Positions 10,701 to 17,929 of a stretch of 64,000 bases of DNA are shown here, one piece after another (within the stretch, counting starts at the first letter, position 1; the number at the start of each line of letters is the position of its first letter). This stretch comes from SBBG01 sp033717875 (GTDB lineage: Bacteria; Pseudomonadota; Gammaproteobacteria; Ga0077554; Ga007554), in NCBI GenBank assembly GCA_033717875.1, contig JADDKJ010000002.1, positions 73,981 through 137,980 on the forward strand, in the 5' to 3' direction. Made by a program: the position numbers and the translations under genes. The notes under the pieces were generated by a model. It was not told the origin of the DNA, made no database searches, and saw only the letters and a program-made list of their open reading frames with translations.

Positions 10701-11214
10701 TGCGCTGCAACTCCATATAGTAGCGGTCGGGGAACAGCGCCTTCCAGCCATCGAGCAGCGCCTCGGCGACCGCGCGGTTGCCCGCCAGCAAGGCCTGCCC
10801 GACATCGCCGGCGCGCCCGCCGGACAGCGCGATCAGCCCGCCGCTCGCGCCACTCAGCCAGTCCTTGCGGAGCGTGGGAATGCCGCGCTGTTGCCCCTCG
10901 ATATAGCTGCGCGACAGCAGGCGGGTGAGGTTGAGATAGCCCTCGCGGTTCTGGCACAACAACACCAGCCGCGACGGCTGGCCATTCTCCACCTCGTTGT
11001 GCAGCCATACGTCCACCCCGATGATCGGCTTCACCCCCGCCGCCATGGCCGCACGGTAAAATTTCACCATCGCAAACAGGTTGGACTGATCGGTCACCGC
11101 GCACGCCGCCATCCCCGCCTGCGCACACGCCTTCGCCAGCGGCTTGACGCGCACGATGCCGTCGACCAGGGAGTATTCGGTATGGACGTGGAGATGGACA
11201 AAACCGGGAGTCAT
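7744..11214 (-). CDS. dnaE: DNA polymerase III subunit alpha
   Basis: Catalytic subunit of the replicative polymerase. The N-terminal PHP domain starts HLHVHTEYSLVDGI. The polymerase core contains VGPGRGSGAGSLVAYAL and the catalytic aspartates in LPDFDVDFCMDGRD, then NKSHSAAYALLSYQTAWLK. A C-terminal OB-fold and tau-binding region completes 1156 residues. The frame is open upstream to an ATG at 11292, but those 26 extra codons lie inside a dispersed repeat. I therefore start at the Met in MTPGFVHLHVH (11214), where the family normally begins. No strong Shine-Dalgarno is seen there. accA follows 86 bases downstream. Confidence 0.97.
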   Translation of the reverse strand: MTPGFVHLHVHTEYSLVDGIVRVKPLAKACAQAGMAACAVTDQSNLFAMVKFYRAAMAAGVKPIIGVDVWLHNEVENGQPSRLVLLCQNREGYLNLTRLLSRSYIEGQQRGIPTLRKDWLSGASGGLIALSGGRAGDVGQALLAGNRAVAEALLDGWKALFPDRYYMELQRTGREHEEDYLHDAVDLAQARDVPVVATNDVRFIKPGDFEAHEARVCIHEGRVLDDPRRPRRYSEQQYLKTPQEMAELFADLPEALENTVEIARRCNLELTLGKNFLPDFPVPEGMTMDAYFRACARDGLEKRLAFLFDVQAPEFEQRRKAYDERLALELDVIINMGFAGYFLIVADFIRWARENGVPVGPGRGSGAGSLVAYALEITDLDPLRYDLLFERFLNPERVSLPDFDVDFCMDGRDRVIEYVTEHYGRDRVSQIITYGSMAAKAVVRDVGRVLGHPYGFVDQIAKLIPFELGITLDDALEKEEVLRTRYEQEEDVRALIDLARSLEGLTRNAGKHAGGVVIAPSALTDFTPLYCEQGAAGTVTQFDKDDVEAIGLVKFDFLGLRTLTIIDWALKNINRSRAAQGEEALDIARIPLDDARAYTLLKRCATTAVFQLESRGMKDLIKRLQPDCFEDIVALVALFRPGPLQSGMVDDFINRKHGRTRVEYPHPALEPILKPTYGVILYQEQVMQIAQVLAGYTLGSADMLRRAMGKKKPEEMAKQRAIFVDGAKNNGVEERVATYIFDLMEKFAGYGFNKSHSAAYALLSYQTAWLKAHYPAAFMAAVLSADMDNTDKVVTLIDECRDMKIEVLPPDINTCECAFAVNGESSILYGLGAIKGVGAAAIEGMIAARRQGPFGDLFDFCRRIDLRKANRRVLEALIRAGAMDKLGKNRATLMASLTAAIQLAEQHSHNDAVGQDDLFGGLSGEDGAVHKGQTAAYVETPEWSDDQRLLGEKETLGLYLTGHPIARYEPELARFITARIVDLKPGRDQTVVVAGLVVAMRTMISRKGDRMAFITLDDRSGRIELAVFSEIFQKSRHLLIKDKLLVVEGVVSVDEYSGGFKMSANKIHDIDQARETYAKRLVIDVDERRAGNGFTGELAQLLGPFREGVCPIWIDYRTPSARAQLALGQEWCVHPTDELLHRLKDFAGAAQVRVVY

Positions 11215-11239
11215 GGCATCAGTATCGCGTTTCAAATGC

Positions 11240-11400
11240 TTAAGGAACCTCTGATTATTCAGAGGTTCCACGGTACAAGGATGTGCCGGCATTTTTCAAT
11301 CACTCCAAGTGATTGAAAAATGGAGAAAAGCAAAAATCACATTTTTGCTTTTCGTGCGCTGAGAATTCCAGGATGGAATTATTCAGAGCCTCCTTAACAG
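11240..11400. repeat. Composite palindromic repeat upstream of dnaE (GAATTCC family, copy 1)
   Basis: Four palindromes in a row: GGAACCTCTGA/TTCAGAGGTTCC (11244-11269), TTTTTCAATCACT/AGTGATTGAAAAA (11292-11320), GAAAAGCAAAAAT/ATTTTTGCTTTTC (11325-11353), and GAGAATTCCAGGATGGAATTATTC (from 11361). Copies at 12618-12704 and 24671-24754 share the two outer palindromes. Only this copy holds the two inner ones, as if a second element had entered the first. Confidence 0.8.
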
Positions 11401-11482
11401 ACAAACATTATAAACGCTAATCCGCGGCTTGCGCGGAACGCTGATATCACCTTGAAAAATAAAAAGATTACATGAGGGCCGC

Positions 11483-11839
11483 TTATTTGATATACCGCAT
11501 CCGCGTTCCATGCAACAACGACAGGGTAATCTCTTCCGCAGTCAGCTCAGCCGGAAAATAGGCGCCGGCGATCTTGGTGGCATGGATGCTGGCCCCTTCC
11601 AGACGAGCCTTACTGAGATCGACGCCACGCAGATCGGCCTGGCGGAAATAACAGCCGCTCAGATCCAGCCCGTGGACGTCCAGACCGCGCAGATCCAGGC
11701 CGCGAAAATCGCAATTGACCAGATCGACCTTGGCCCCTTGCGCCTTCTTTTGATTGAACTCGGCGATTTGTCCATCGCGCAGCAGGCGATACATCACATC
11801 GTCGTTCTTGACCCGAGGAGCATTGTTGCTGGCCATCAT
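11483..11839 (-). CDS. Pentapeptide repeat protein
   Basis: A 118-residue protein. The middle (about residues 38-85) is a run of five-residue repeats of the A(D/N)LxG type: CDFRG LDLRG LDVHG LDLSG CYFRQ ADLRG VDLSK ARLEG. Such runs fold into a right-handed quadrilateral beta helix. The N-terminus (NDDVMYRLLRDGQIAEFNQKK) and C-terminus (LTAEEITLSLLHGTRMRYIK) are probably helical caps. The start at 11839 has AAGGAG seven bases upstream. No signal peptide is seen, so it is cytoplasmic. The role is unknown; some relatives protect gyrase or act as scaffolds, but nothing here selects one. Confidence 0.85.
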   Translation of the reverse strand: MMASNNAPRVKNDDVMYRLLRDGQIAEFNQKKAQGAKVDLVNCDFRGLDLRGLDVHGLDLSGCYFRQADLRGVDLSKARLEGASIHATKIAGAYFPAELTAEEITLSLLHGTRMRYIK

Positions 11840-11939
11840 GGGAGATCTCCTTCTATCAAAGCCTCGTATTCAGTATATCGGTTGCGCGCCCTCTTTTCCG
11901 TAGGATATGCTCAGCGCCATCGAATACCGGGACACCCGC

Positions 11940-12614
11940 ATGGCTCAAGAACTCCTCCCATCCGTCGAAATCGACCCCGAAACTCCTCCCGCCGCCAGCG
12001 TCATCTGGTTGCATGGACTGGGCGCCGACGGCCATGATTTCATCGACATCATCCCGCAACTCCACTTACCCAGGGAGACCGGCGTGCGCTTCGTCTTTCC
12101 TCACGCTCCTCATCGACCGGTAACCATCAACGGTGGCTATGTGATGCGCGCCTGGTACGACATTTTCAGCGGCGACATACCGCAACGGGAGGACGAGCAG
12201 GGCATCCGCGCCTCGGAACGGATGGTCCAGGCATTGATACAACGCGAGATCGAGCGCGGCATTCCCGCTCATCATATCGTACTCGCGGGTTTCTCCCAGG
12301 GCGGCGCCATCGCCCTCCACACCGGATTGCGCCAGCCACAGCGGCTGGCGGGCATCCTGGCGCTGTCCACGTACCTGCCGTTGCACACCCGTCTGCACGC
12401 GGAAGCGCACCCCGCCAATGCGGACATACCCATCATGATGATGCACGGCACGGAAGACAACATCATACCCCCGGTCTATGGCGAAATGTCATGCAAGACG
12501 CTTCGTGAAGCGGGGTATCCGGTCGAGTGGCACAGCTATCCCATGCCGCATACGTTGTGCCCCCGGCAAATTCAGGATATCAGCGATTGGCTGCGGAAGG
12601 TACTGGGCGTTTGA
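11940..12614 (+). CDS. Alpha/beta-hydrolase, carboxylesterase/phospholipase family
   Basis: A cytoplasmic serine esterase of the short acyl-protein-thioesterase-like family. Motifs are SVIWLHGLGADGHDF near the N-terminus (oxyanion loop), nucleophile Ser in LAGFSQGGAIAL, Asp in MMHGTEDNIIPP and His in YPMPHTLCP. With the Met at 1940 bases into the second ten-kilobase block (position 11940, MAQELLPSVEI) it is 224 residues, the usual size. The upstream Met at 11907 has no properly spaced ribosome-binding site. It is convergent with cyaA and separated from it only by a dispersed repeat. Substrate unknown. Confidence 0.9.
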   Translation: MAQELLPSVEIDPETPPAASVIWLHGLGADGHDFIDIIPQLHLPRETGVRFVFPHAPHRPVTINGGYVMRAWYDIFSGDIPQREDEQGIRASERMVQALIQREIERGIPAHHIVLAGFSQGGAIALHTGLRQPQRLAGILALSTYLPLHTRLHAEAHPANADIPIMMMHGTEDNIIPPVYGEMSCKTLREAGYPVEWHSYPMPHTLCPRQIQDISDWLRKVLGV

Positions 12615-12617
12615 TAT

Positions 12618-12704
12618 CGGAAGCTCTGAATAATTCCATCCTGGAATTCTCAGAGCCGGCACATCCTTGTGCCGTGGAACCTCTGGCACATCAGAGATTC
12701 CTAT
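12618..12704. repeat. GAATTCC-family repeat, copy 2
   Basis: GGAAGCTCTGAATAATTCC, a facing GGAATTC half, a GGCACAT/TGTGCC hairpin, then GTGGAACCTCTG and TCAGAGATTCC. It is the reverse complement of the outer parts of the copy upstream of dnaE. The cyaA stop codon (TGA, 12691-12693) lies inside its right end. Confidence 0.8.
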
Positions 12705-15537
12705 CCTCTATCTCCGCCAGCGCCTCGTTCAGCTTCCCTTCGATATATTTCTTGTGGCTGAGAAAGTGAATCGTCGGCAGCCTTTCCGGCTCGCTACCGG
12801 AACCGGAGTGCGGTAAGTCGATGTCGGTAATATAAATCGGATAGCGCTCTCCGCTCCGGCGCAGCTTGAGCACTTGGCTGGCCACTTCACGAAACAGGTT
12901 ATTGCCGTGCGCCAACGAACTGAACTCATGATCGCCACAGTAGATGGTGAATGCCAGCTTATCGCCACTTAGCCTGTTGGCGACAACCTGAATGCTCAGA
13001 TAGCCCTTCAACTGCTTTTGCCGCAACGCTTCCTGCTTCACCAGGAGCGTTTTTCCCAGATCGTCTTTCCTTATCTGATAAATCTCGATCACGTCGAACG
13101 GCTTCGCGGCTGAAAAATCCAGCAGACGCCGGCGGCGAATCACCGCATCGAAAAACAAGGTGAATTGATTGATCAGCGCGGCGCTTTCACAGGACTCGAT
13201 GGTCTGGCAATACAGCGAACCATATTCATCCAGCACATAGACATCAGTATGCGATGCGCCGGCCTGATAAAACATCTGGATGACCTGTGGCTTGTTGACA
13301 GAAAATATCTGCGGCAACGGCGTATCACGCAAAGCATGATTGTCGATTCCGACATGAGCATACGTCGATTTTTCCTCGCCAAGAAAAGTCAGCAGCTCCG
13401 GGTAAGACTCGATTCGCCGGTACCGCAAGCTGTCTCTTTCCGTCCATAGAACGTAATGACAAAGATGCTCCACGGACAACACATAATGCCTTTCCTGGCC
13501 AGGAAAACCACCATAAAAGAAACGCTTGATGCTATCGAACAATTCCTCGGTTCTTTTTTCAATGGTGACACCATGACTCACCGAAAAACAATGTATCGAG
13601 AACGGCGCACACGGATAGCCTTGCGCCGGCGGATTCCAGCGCATATATTCGGCGATGCAACTCATCAGGCCATCCATGCCGAGATACCTGAAGGTCAACA
13701 CCTCCTTCCAGCTCGTCATCACCACCAGATCGAAGGTAAGCGCAAGGTTCTCGCCCATCCCGCCATAACTGAACGCATCCGTCTTGTTGCTCATGTAATG
13801 CCGTCCCTGGCGTGTATGCACCGCCATCGGATCGACACCCACATTGACGAACAATGCCGCCGTCACCATGGTTGATGAACGGGACAGCTCCTCCATGCCC
13901 GTCTCGTTTTCATCAGTATTCGGAAAAAGCTGCTGAAAACGATTGAGCAATGCGCGCAGCTCTTTTGGCGCAAGATCGCTCTTTTGCGTATGCAACCCCA
14001 ATATCGTTGCACCATCCATCATTTCATTGAAATGGCACCAGGCAATAAGCTCGATCACACTGTGAGACCGCCGAATGGGTTGCGTGCCGCCGCTTTCAAC
14101 CGAACTTAAGGGGGCGATATAAAGCGCCCAATTCTCCTGCCCAGGATCGAAGCCCGTCTCCCAAAAAGTCAAATGACTTTCCTGAAGATTCTGCGATATT
14201 CCGCGATTGACGATTTCGACCTTGCCCGCCTTGCGCTCGAATGCGGCATACAGTTTGCGCCCCAGAATATTCATATCCTTTTGATTGATCATCGCCAGCC
14301 GCGCATGTTCGTGGGCGAAATCGGACAGGAAACGGTAGCTTTGCGTCAGCTCATTGGTGAGTATCCTGCGCTCCCTGAGCACGCGATGGATTTTCCACAA
14401 AGGCCGCGCATCGAGCATCTCGAGATAGGCATCGTCCCACTCCCAGGAGCGGGCAAGATCTTTCATCAGATCGCGACGCCAGCCGTCCCTCCCCGTTGTG
14501 CGCGCCACGCTCAGTTTTTCATTCACCTTGAAATAAAAACTGCGCCTGAACAATTCGAGCCGTTCTTTTTCTCCTGCCTTTGTCAGATGCTCCTCAATCC
14601 TGGCGTAGAGCATGATATAAGGATCAAGCCTGTCCAGGGATGTCTCGCCCTCGTAAATCGCCTTCTTGAAACGCTGGCAAAGCAAGTCACTGGCGGGATA
14701 TTCATGGGCATAGACTTCCATCAACAGCAGCTTTAGCACTGATTTATAAGGTGAATCAATACCCTTGAAGAGCTGCCACAAGGCCGCACCAAAAAACTCT
14801 TCCGCGGGTATCTGTGGTATCCCGCCGAAATCGATGTATTCCGTTTCACGCACCGCATAGGAATTTTTCAGGGCAGCGAGATGGTCATCATAGCCATCCT
14901 CCTCACCGGGAGGCACCAGCCACCATGCCGGATAACGGCCCGCGAGCAGTAGGCCCGTGCGATAGAACTCTTCCAGTAACAAGGAGTGTTGAGCGCTGCC
15001 ACTGCCCTCTTTGGACAATTCGCCTCGTCCGCCCGCCTTGAAACGGGCCGCATTCATGAGAAAAAAATGGACTTCGAGATCGAGCTGCGCCGCCCATCGC
15101 TCTATCGCGCCGGCCTTTCTTCGCAACTCATCGAGCGATTCGTCGGCAATATCCGGTTGATGACAGATCCAAATGTCGAAATCGCTCTTTCCTGAATGGG
15201 CGATGGTGCCGCTGCTGCCCATCAGAAAAATCGAGAGGATATCGTAGCGCCGCAGGGCCTTGCGCTTATATGTGAAATTGCGAGTGATTTTCTTCGCCGC
15301 TTCGAGCGCTCGGCTGTCGGGCGAATAATCGGAAACACCCACCGGCGTCCGGGTCGAGATGAAGCCCGGCAACAGCATGTGATTGGTATGAAACAGCAAA
15401 GGCAACAAATCGAGAAAATCGCGCTGCCGCTCGCGCAGTGAATCCTGTGCGCGCCGCAACCGCTCGCGATTGATCGCCAGAAAACGCCGCTTGACCGCGT
15501 TTACATCCGCCAGTTTCACCCCGGATACCTTACTCAA
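12691..15537 (-). CDS. cyaA: Class I adenylate cyclase
   Basis: Makes cAMP from ATP in the cytoplasm. 948 residues, slightly longer than the 848 of E. coli CyaA. The N-terminal nucleotidyltransferase-type catalytic domain contains SIFLMGSSGTIAHSGKSDFDIWICH (about residues 105-130), with the GSS and DxD residues that bind ATP and metal. The start resembles family members (ADVNAVKRRFLAINRERLRRA). The C-terminal half is the regulatory region. The protein's last residues and its stop codon are encoded by a dispersed repeat. A CRP-like receptor (38840-39484) and a second, unrelated adenylate cyclase (39582-41828) are in the same window. Confidence 0.93.
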   Translation of the reverse strand: MSKVSGVKLADVNAVKRRFLAINRERLRRAQDSLRERQRDFLDLLPLLFHTNHMLLPGFISTRTPVGVSDYSPDSRALEAAKKITRNFTYKRKALRRYDILSIFLMGSSGTIAHSGKSDFDIWICHQPDIADESLDELRRKAGAIERWAAQLDLEVHFFLMNAARFKAGGRGELSKEGSGSAQHSLLLEEFYRTGLLLAGRYPAWWLVPPGEEDGYDDHLAALKNSYAVRETEYIDFGGIPQIPAEEFFGAALWQLFKGIDSPYKSVLKLLLMEVYAHEYPASDLLCQRFKKAIYEGETSLDRLDPYIMLYARIEEHLTKAGEKERLELFRRSFYFKVNEKLSVARTTGRDGWRRDLMKDLARSWEWDDAYLEMLDARPLWKIHRVLRERRILTNELTQSYRFLSDFAHEHARLAMINQKDMNILGRKLYAAFERKAGKVEIVNRGISQNLQESHLTFWETGFDPGQENWALYIAPLSSVESGGTQPIRRSHSVIELIAWCHFNEMMDGATILGLHTQKSDLAPKELRALLNRFQQLFPNTDENETGMEELSRSSTMVTAALFVNVGVDPMAVHTRQGRHYMSNKTDAFSYGGMGENLALTFDLVVMTSWKEVLTFRYLGMDGLMSCIAEYMRWNPPAQGYPCAPFSIHCFSVSHGVTIEKRTEELFDSIKRFFYGGFPGQERHYVLSVEHLCHYVLWTERDSLRYRRIESYPELLTFLGEEKSTYAHVGIDNHALRDTPLPQIFSVNKPQVIQMFYQAGASHTDVYVLDEYGSLYCQTIESCESAALINQFTLFFDAVIRRRRLLDFSAAKPFDVIEIYQIRKDDLGKTLLVKQEALRQKQLKGYLSIQVVANRLSGDKLAFTIYCGDHEFSSLAHGNNLFREVASQVLKLRRSGERYPIYITDIDLPHSGSGSEPERLPTIHFLSHKKYIEGKLNEALAEIEDRNL

Positions 15538-15591
15538 ACCACAGTTGCCCCAGGGTGTTATCGGCCACTAGTGGATTATTTTGATGATCCG

Positions 15592-15846
15592 CTATGGATT
15601 ATCCGGGTAACACGACCCCTCCCTCACCCAGGCGCCGCTCTGGCAGCGGAGCAATTCGTTACCGCTGCATATGCGCTGCCCCTCCCGGTATGCTATATCG
15701 TTGAAATAACACACCCCTGTTTCCGGCGCCTCCTGTTCCAACACCTCGAAGTCTTCATCAGATTCCTCGATAACCAAGGAAGTGCGCAATTCGGGATCGG
15801 GCGCTCCTACAACGGGGGCATGAATATGTTCCGGCCTTTTTGACAT
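15592..15846 (-). CDS. Small acidic protein with a C-terminal Cys-rich motif
   Basis: 84 residues. The N-terminal half is charged and probably disordered (residues about 1-42). The C-terminal half has GVCYFNDIAYREGQRICSGNELLRCQSGAWVREGSC: four Cys and aromatic residues, recalling the short DUF1496-type domain of extracytoplasmic proteins. No signal peptide is visible, so location is uncertain. It lies 54 bases beyond the cyaA start on the same strand. Function unknown. Confidence 0.6.
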   Translation of the reverse strand: MSKRPEHIHAPVVGAPDPELRTSLVIEESDEDFEVLEQEAPETGVCYFNDIAYREGQRICSGNELLRCQSGAWVREGSCYPDNP

Positions 15847-15880
15847 GGTGTTGTTTCCTCATGGGATGTTGCAATCGTGA

Positions 15881-15905
15881 CTTCAGCGAATTTTTAGAAG
15901 TGCCC
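15881..15905. repeat. Remnant end of the TTTTTAGAA MITE-like element
   Basis: CTTCAGCGAATTTTTAGAAG followed by TGCCC closely matches the right end of the element inserted in ccmH (GGCTTCAGCAGATTTTTAGA followed by AACGCCC). No opposite end is found nearby, so it is a solo end or decayed copy. Confidence 0.55.
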
Positions 15906-15956
15906 TAAAGTTTTTCCACTTGTGACCGATGATACTATTTTCAGGTAGTCTATACC

Positions 15957-15970
15957 TTGATCTGGATCAA
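15957..15970 (+). promoter_or_regulatory. Perfect FNR/ANR-type box
   Basis: TTGATCTGGATCAA is an exact match to the FNR consensus TTGAT-N4-ATCAA. It is 25 bases upstream of the ATG of the PAS-GGDEF gene, directly after a possible -10 (TCTATA). So close to the gene, binding would more likely repress than activate. It suggests oxygen- or NO-dependent control of this gene. Confidence 0.65.
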
Positions 15971-15994
15971 ACAACAGAGGGAGGGCGTTGCGCC

Positions 15995-16807
15995 ATGACA
16001 GAGCCACTCAATTCAACCCTTGCCGCAACCATTTTGCAGAGCGCGCCTTTTGGCGTCGCCCTGCTGGATGCGCAGAACCGGCTGGTGATGGTCAACCGGG
16101 CGCTCGAGACTTTCCTCGGCATGCCCGCGGCGAAACTCACCACAGAAGACGCGGATCTTGCCCAGGATATCAGGAAATGCCTGTACGACCCGCAAGAACT
16201 CATTCATCTGCCGCAGAGCGGAGCGCGCCCGGCACGCTGGCTGAAATGCTGGCGCCAAACGCTGGAGGGAGGGCAGGGAAACGTGCGCTTCTACGCCGAC
16301 GTCACCACACAGCAGCAACTCCAGCAAGAAAATGAACGCCTGAGGGAACAGCACGATCTTCAGGATCCCCTCACCTCGCTGCCCAACCGCCGCGCCATCG
16401 TGCAGGCACTGGAACCACAGGTCTCGCGCAGCCGGCGCTATGAAAACCCGCTGTCCGTCATCGTGCTGAAAATCGCCAACTATTCTCGCCTGGGCGCCGA
16501 TGGCGATAGCAGCGCGGACCGGGCGGTGGTGGCCATCGGCCAATTTCTCAAAGACCAGGTGCGCTGGGTCGACATGACGGGGCGCATGGACAACGACGAA
16601 TTTTTATTGATACTGCCGGAAACCCCCGAGGCCGCCGCGCGGGAACTGGCCACCAAACTTCACAACCGCATTTCCGATCTGGCTATCGCCACCGCCGATG
16701 GCCGGTCTGTCAATGTTGATGTGCGTTGCGGCGTGGCTGGCTGGATCAAAGGCGACGACACCAACAAACTGTTACAGCGCGCCCACCAGACGTTATCAGG
16801 CGGCTGA
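15995..16807 (+). CDS. PAS domain protein with degenerate GGDEF domain
   Basis: 270 residues. The PAS domain is at about 8-115 (ILQSAPFGVALLDAQNRLVMVNRALETFLG). A short coiled linker rich in Gln follows, then a GGDEF-family domain at about 127-268 (DPLTSLPNRRAIVQAL). The signature reads MDNDEF in place of YGGDEF, and the nucleotide-binding block (normally DxDxFKxxND...GHxxGD) reads LKIANYSRLGADGDSSAD. It probably does not make c-di-GMP and may serve as a receptor or partner domain. The start at 15995 follows GAGGGAGGG; the earlier Met at 15929 would lie upstream of the FNR box. No membrane segment. Confidence 0.85.
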   Translation: MTEPLNSTLAATILQSAPFGVALLDAQNRLVMVNRALETFLGMPAAKLTTEDADLAQDIRKCLYDPQELIHLPQSGARPARWLKCWRQTLEGGQGNVRFYADVTTQQQLQQENERLREQHDLQDPLTSLPNRRAIVQALEPQVSRSRRYENPLSVIVLKIANYSRLGADGDSSADRAVVAIGQFLKDQVRWVDMTGRMDNDEFLLILPETPEAAARELATKLHNRISDLAIATADGRSVNVDVRCGVAGWIKGDDTNKLLQRAHQTLSGG

Positions 16808-16821
16808 AAAAGATCGGATTT

Positions 16822-16883
16822 CGCAGGGTGCGTCTCATACACTACGCGCCATAATCATAGATGGCGCGCACGGCGCACCCTAC
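16822..16883. repeat. TAGGGTGCGC-family repeat, long form
   Basis: CGCAGGGTGCGTCTCATACA at one end and GGCGCGCACGGCGCACCCTA at the other. The CTA at 16880-16882 is the stop codon (TAG) of the glyoxalase-fold gene on the minus strand. Confidence 0.75.
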
Positions 16884-17257
16884 GTCTCAACGATAAACTC
16901 AAAGGTATTTCCATCCGGGTCCCGAGTGAACAGCGCGGGACGCCCGGACCCGGATCGTGTAAACGGCACACCCGCTCGCTCCAGCGCCGCCACAAGATCC
17001 TCAAGATCCCCCACCGCCAGCGCCACATGACGGTCTCTCCCACCATGCACAGGCCGTCCTGTCACAGGATCAGGATTGGGCAGTTGCATGAGATGGATCT
17101 GCTGCCCTGACCCCAGGTTATACCAGACCCCCGCATAGCCCAGATCGGGCCGCGATTCATCCGGCCGCAGGCCGAGCACGCCCTCATAGAAACGCCGCGA
17201 CCGGTCGAGATCGGCCACTATCCATGTAACGTGCATGATGCCGAGAATATCAACCAT
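16880..17257 (-). CDS. Glyoxalase/VOC-fold protein
   Basis: 125 residues with the paired beta-alpha-beta-beta-beta module of the vicinal oxygen chelate family. MHVTWIVADLDRSRRFYEGVLGLRP opens the first half and RHVALAVGDLEDLVAALERAGVPF the second, ending with RDPDGNTFEFIVE. Likely metal ligands are the His in MHVTWIV, the His in RHVALAV and the Glu near the end. It is a cytoplasmic enzyme or binding protein; substrate cannot be told from sequence. The TAG stop is supplied by a dispersed repeat. Confidence 0.88.
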   Translation of the reverse strand: MVDILGIMHVTWIVADLDRSRRFYEGVLGLRPDESRPDLGYAGVWYNLGSGQQIHLMQLPNPDPVTGRPVHGGRDRHVALAVGDLEDLVAALERAGVPFTRSGSGRPALFTRDPDGNTFEFIVET

Positions 17258-17361
17258 TCCGATCCGCCCCCGTGAAAAACATCACAATATTATAAATGGT
17301 CTTCGTGAAATGACCTTCACGGCAGGTTCGACAACAACCACCAACGGCACGGCAACATTGA

Positions 17362-17565
17362 ACGGCGCTTCGAGACAACTGCTGTCACTGCGCTCCGGCG
17401 CGGCCGGGCACGCGCTGGAACTTCGTGGTCAACTCCGGCGTCACCAAAGCCATTTCCTATGTCAGCGTCGCGGATTCGGATGCCTCGAGTACGGTCACGG
17501 TATCCGGTATCGCCCTGACGGCGGGTCAATCGGCGACGGTGAAATTCCGGGTAACCGTGCAATAG
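17362..17565 (+). pseudogene. C-terminal remnant of a secreted beta-sandwich-like protein
   Basis: From 17416 the frame reads WNFVVNSGVTKAISYVSVAD, continues with Ser/Thr/Val-rich strands and ends AGQSATVKFRVTVQ before TAG at 17563-17565. This is what the end of an extracellular Ig-like or adhesin domain looks like. No start codon or signal peptide precedes it; the frame is closed by TGA at 17359. A neighbouring frame just upstream (MTFTAGSTTTTNGTATLNG) has similar Thr-rich composition, suggesting a frameshifted, 5'-deleted gene. The stop is supplied by the repeat at 17563-17585. Confidence 0.35.
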
Positions 17566-17585
17566 GGTGCACCGTGCGCACCCTA
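17563..17585. repeat. TAGGGTGCGC-family repeat, core palindrome
   Basis: TAGGGTGCACCGTGCGCACC followed by CTA: an imperfect palindrome with TAG at both ends. It gives the stop codon of the + strand remnant (17563-17565) and of the minus-strand gene at 17583-17825. Confidence 0.8.
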
Positions 17586-17825
17586 CGAAGAATGTTTACC
17601 CTTGCTCTCTTCAAGATGCTGCCGGGAACAATAATAATGTTCACCGTCGCGCATGGCCTCGATTTTGGGGATATGCAGACCACACTGCTCGCAGCGCACC
17701 ATGTCGCCCGGCTGCTTCGATGAAATGCGGGATGAGTCTTTGGAAGGACGATTGAGGAAACGCTTGACCAGGCGAAATACCAGCCAAACCACGACTACCA
17801 GGAGGATGAAGCGGAGAAGGTTCAT
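17583..17825 (-). CDS. Small membrane-anchored protein with a zinc-ribbon-like motif (PP0621-like)
   Basis: 80 residues. One membrane helix at about 4-20 (LRFILLVVVVWLVFRLV) is followed by a basic stretch and a cytoplasmic motif CEQCGLHIPKIEA...YYCSRQH, a CxxC...CxxxH set likely to bind zinc. Length and layout fit the PP0621 family of uncharacterised proteobacterial proteins. It lies just 3' of tRNA-Pro and ispB on the same strand. The TAG stop is within a palindromic repeat. Confidence 0.8.
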   Translation of the reverse strand: MNLLRFILLVVVVWLVFRLVKRFLNRPSKDSSRISSKQPGDMVRCEQCGLHIPKIEAMRDGEHYYCSRQHLEESKGKHSS

Positions 17826-17841
17826 ACTGTTCCGACGTTAT

Positions 17842-17918
17842 TGGTCGGGGTGAGAGGATTCGAACCTCCGGCCCCTAGCTCCCGAAGCTAGTGCTCTACC
17901 AGGCTGAGCTACACCCCG
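17842..17918 (-). tRNA. tRNA-Pro (anticodon CGG)
   Basis: A 77-base cloverleaf with encoded CCA. The acceptor stem CGGGGTG/CACCCCG begins with the C1 usual for tRNA-Pro. The anticodon arm is CTAGC-TTCGGGA-GCTAG, so the anticodon is CGG, reading CCG. The T arm contains GGTTCGAATCC. It lies between ispB and the PP0621-like gene. Confidence 0.96.
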
Positions 17919-17929
17919 TGGTCAACGGC

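Noticed and set aside
11215..11292. An N-terminal extension of DnaE by 26 residues
   Set aside because: The extra codons lie in a dispersed repeat and DnaE normally starts just before the PHP motif HLHVHTEYS.
8947..11316. A 789-codon open frame antisense to dnaE
   Set aside because: It mirrors dnaE codon bias and has no domain, signal or ribosome site; DnaE motifs are unambiguous on the other strand.
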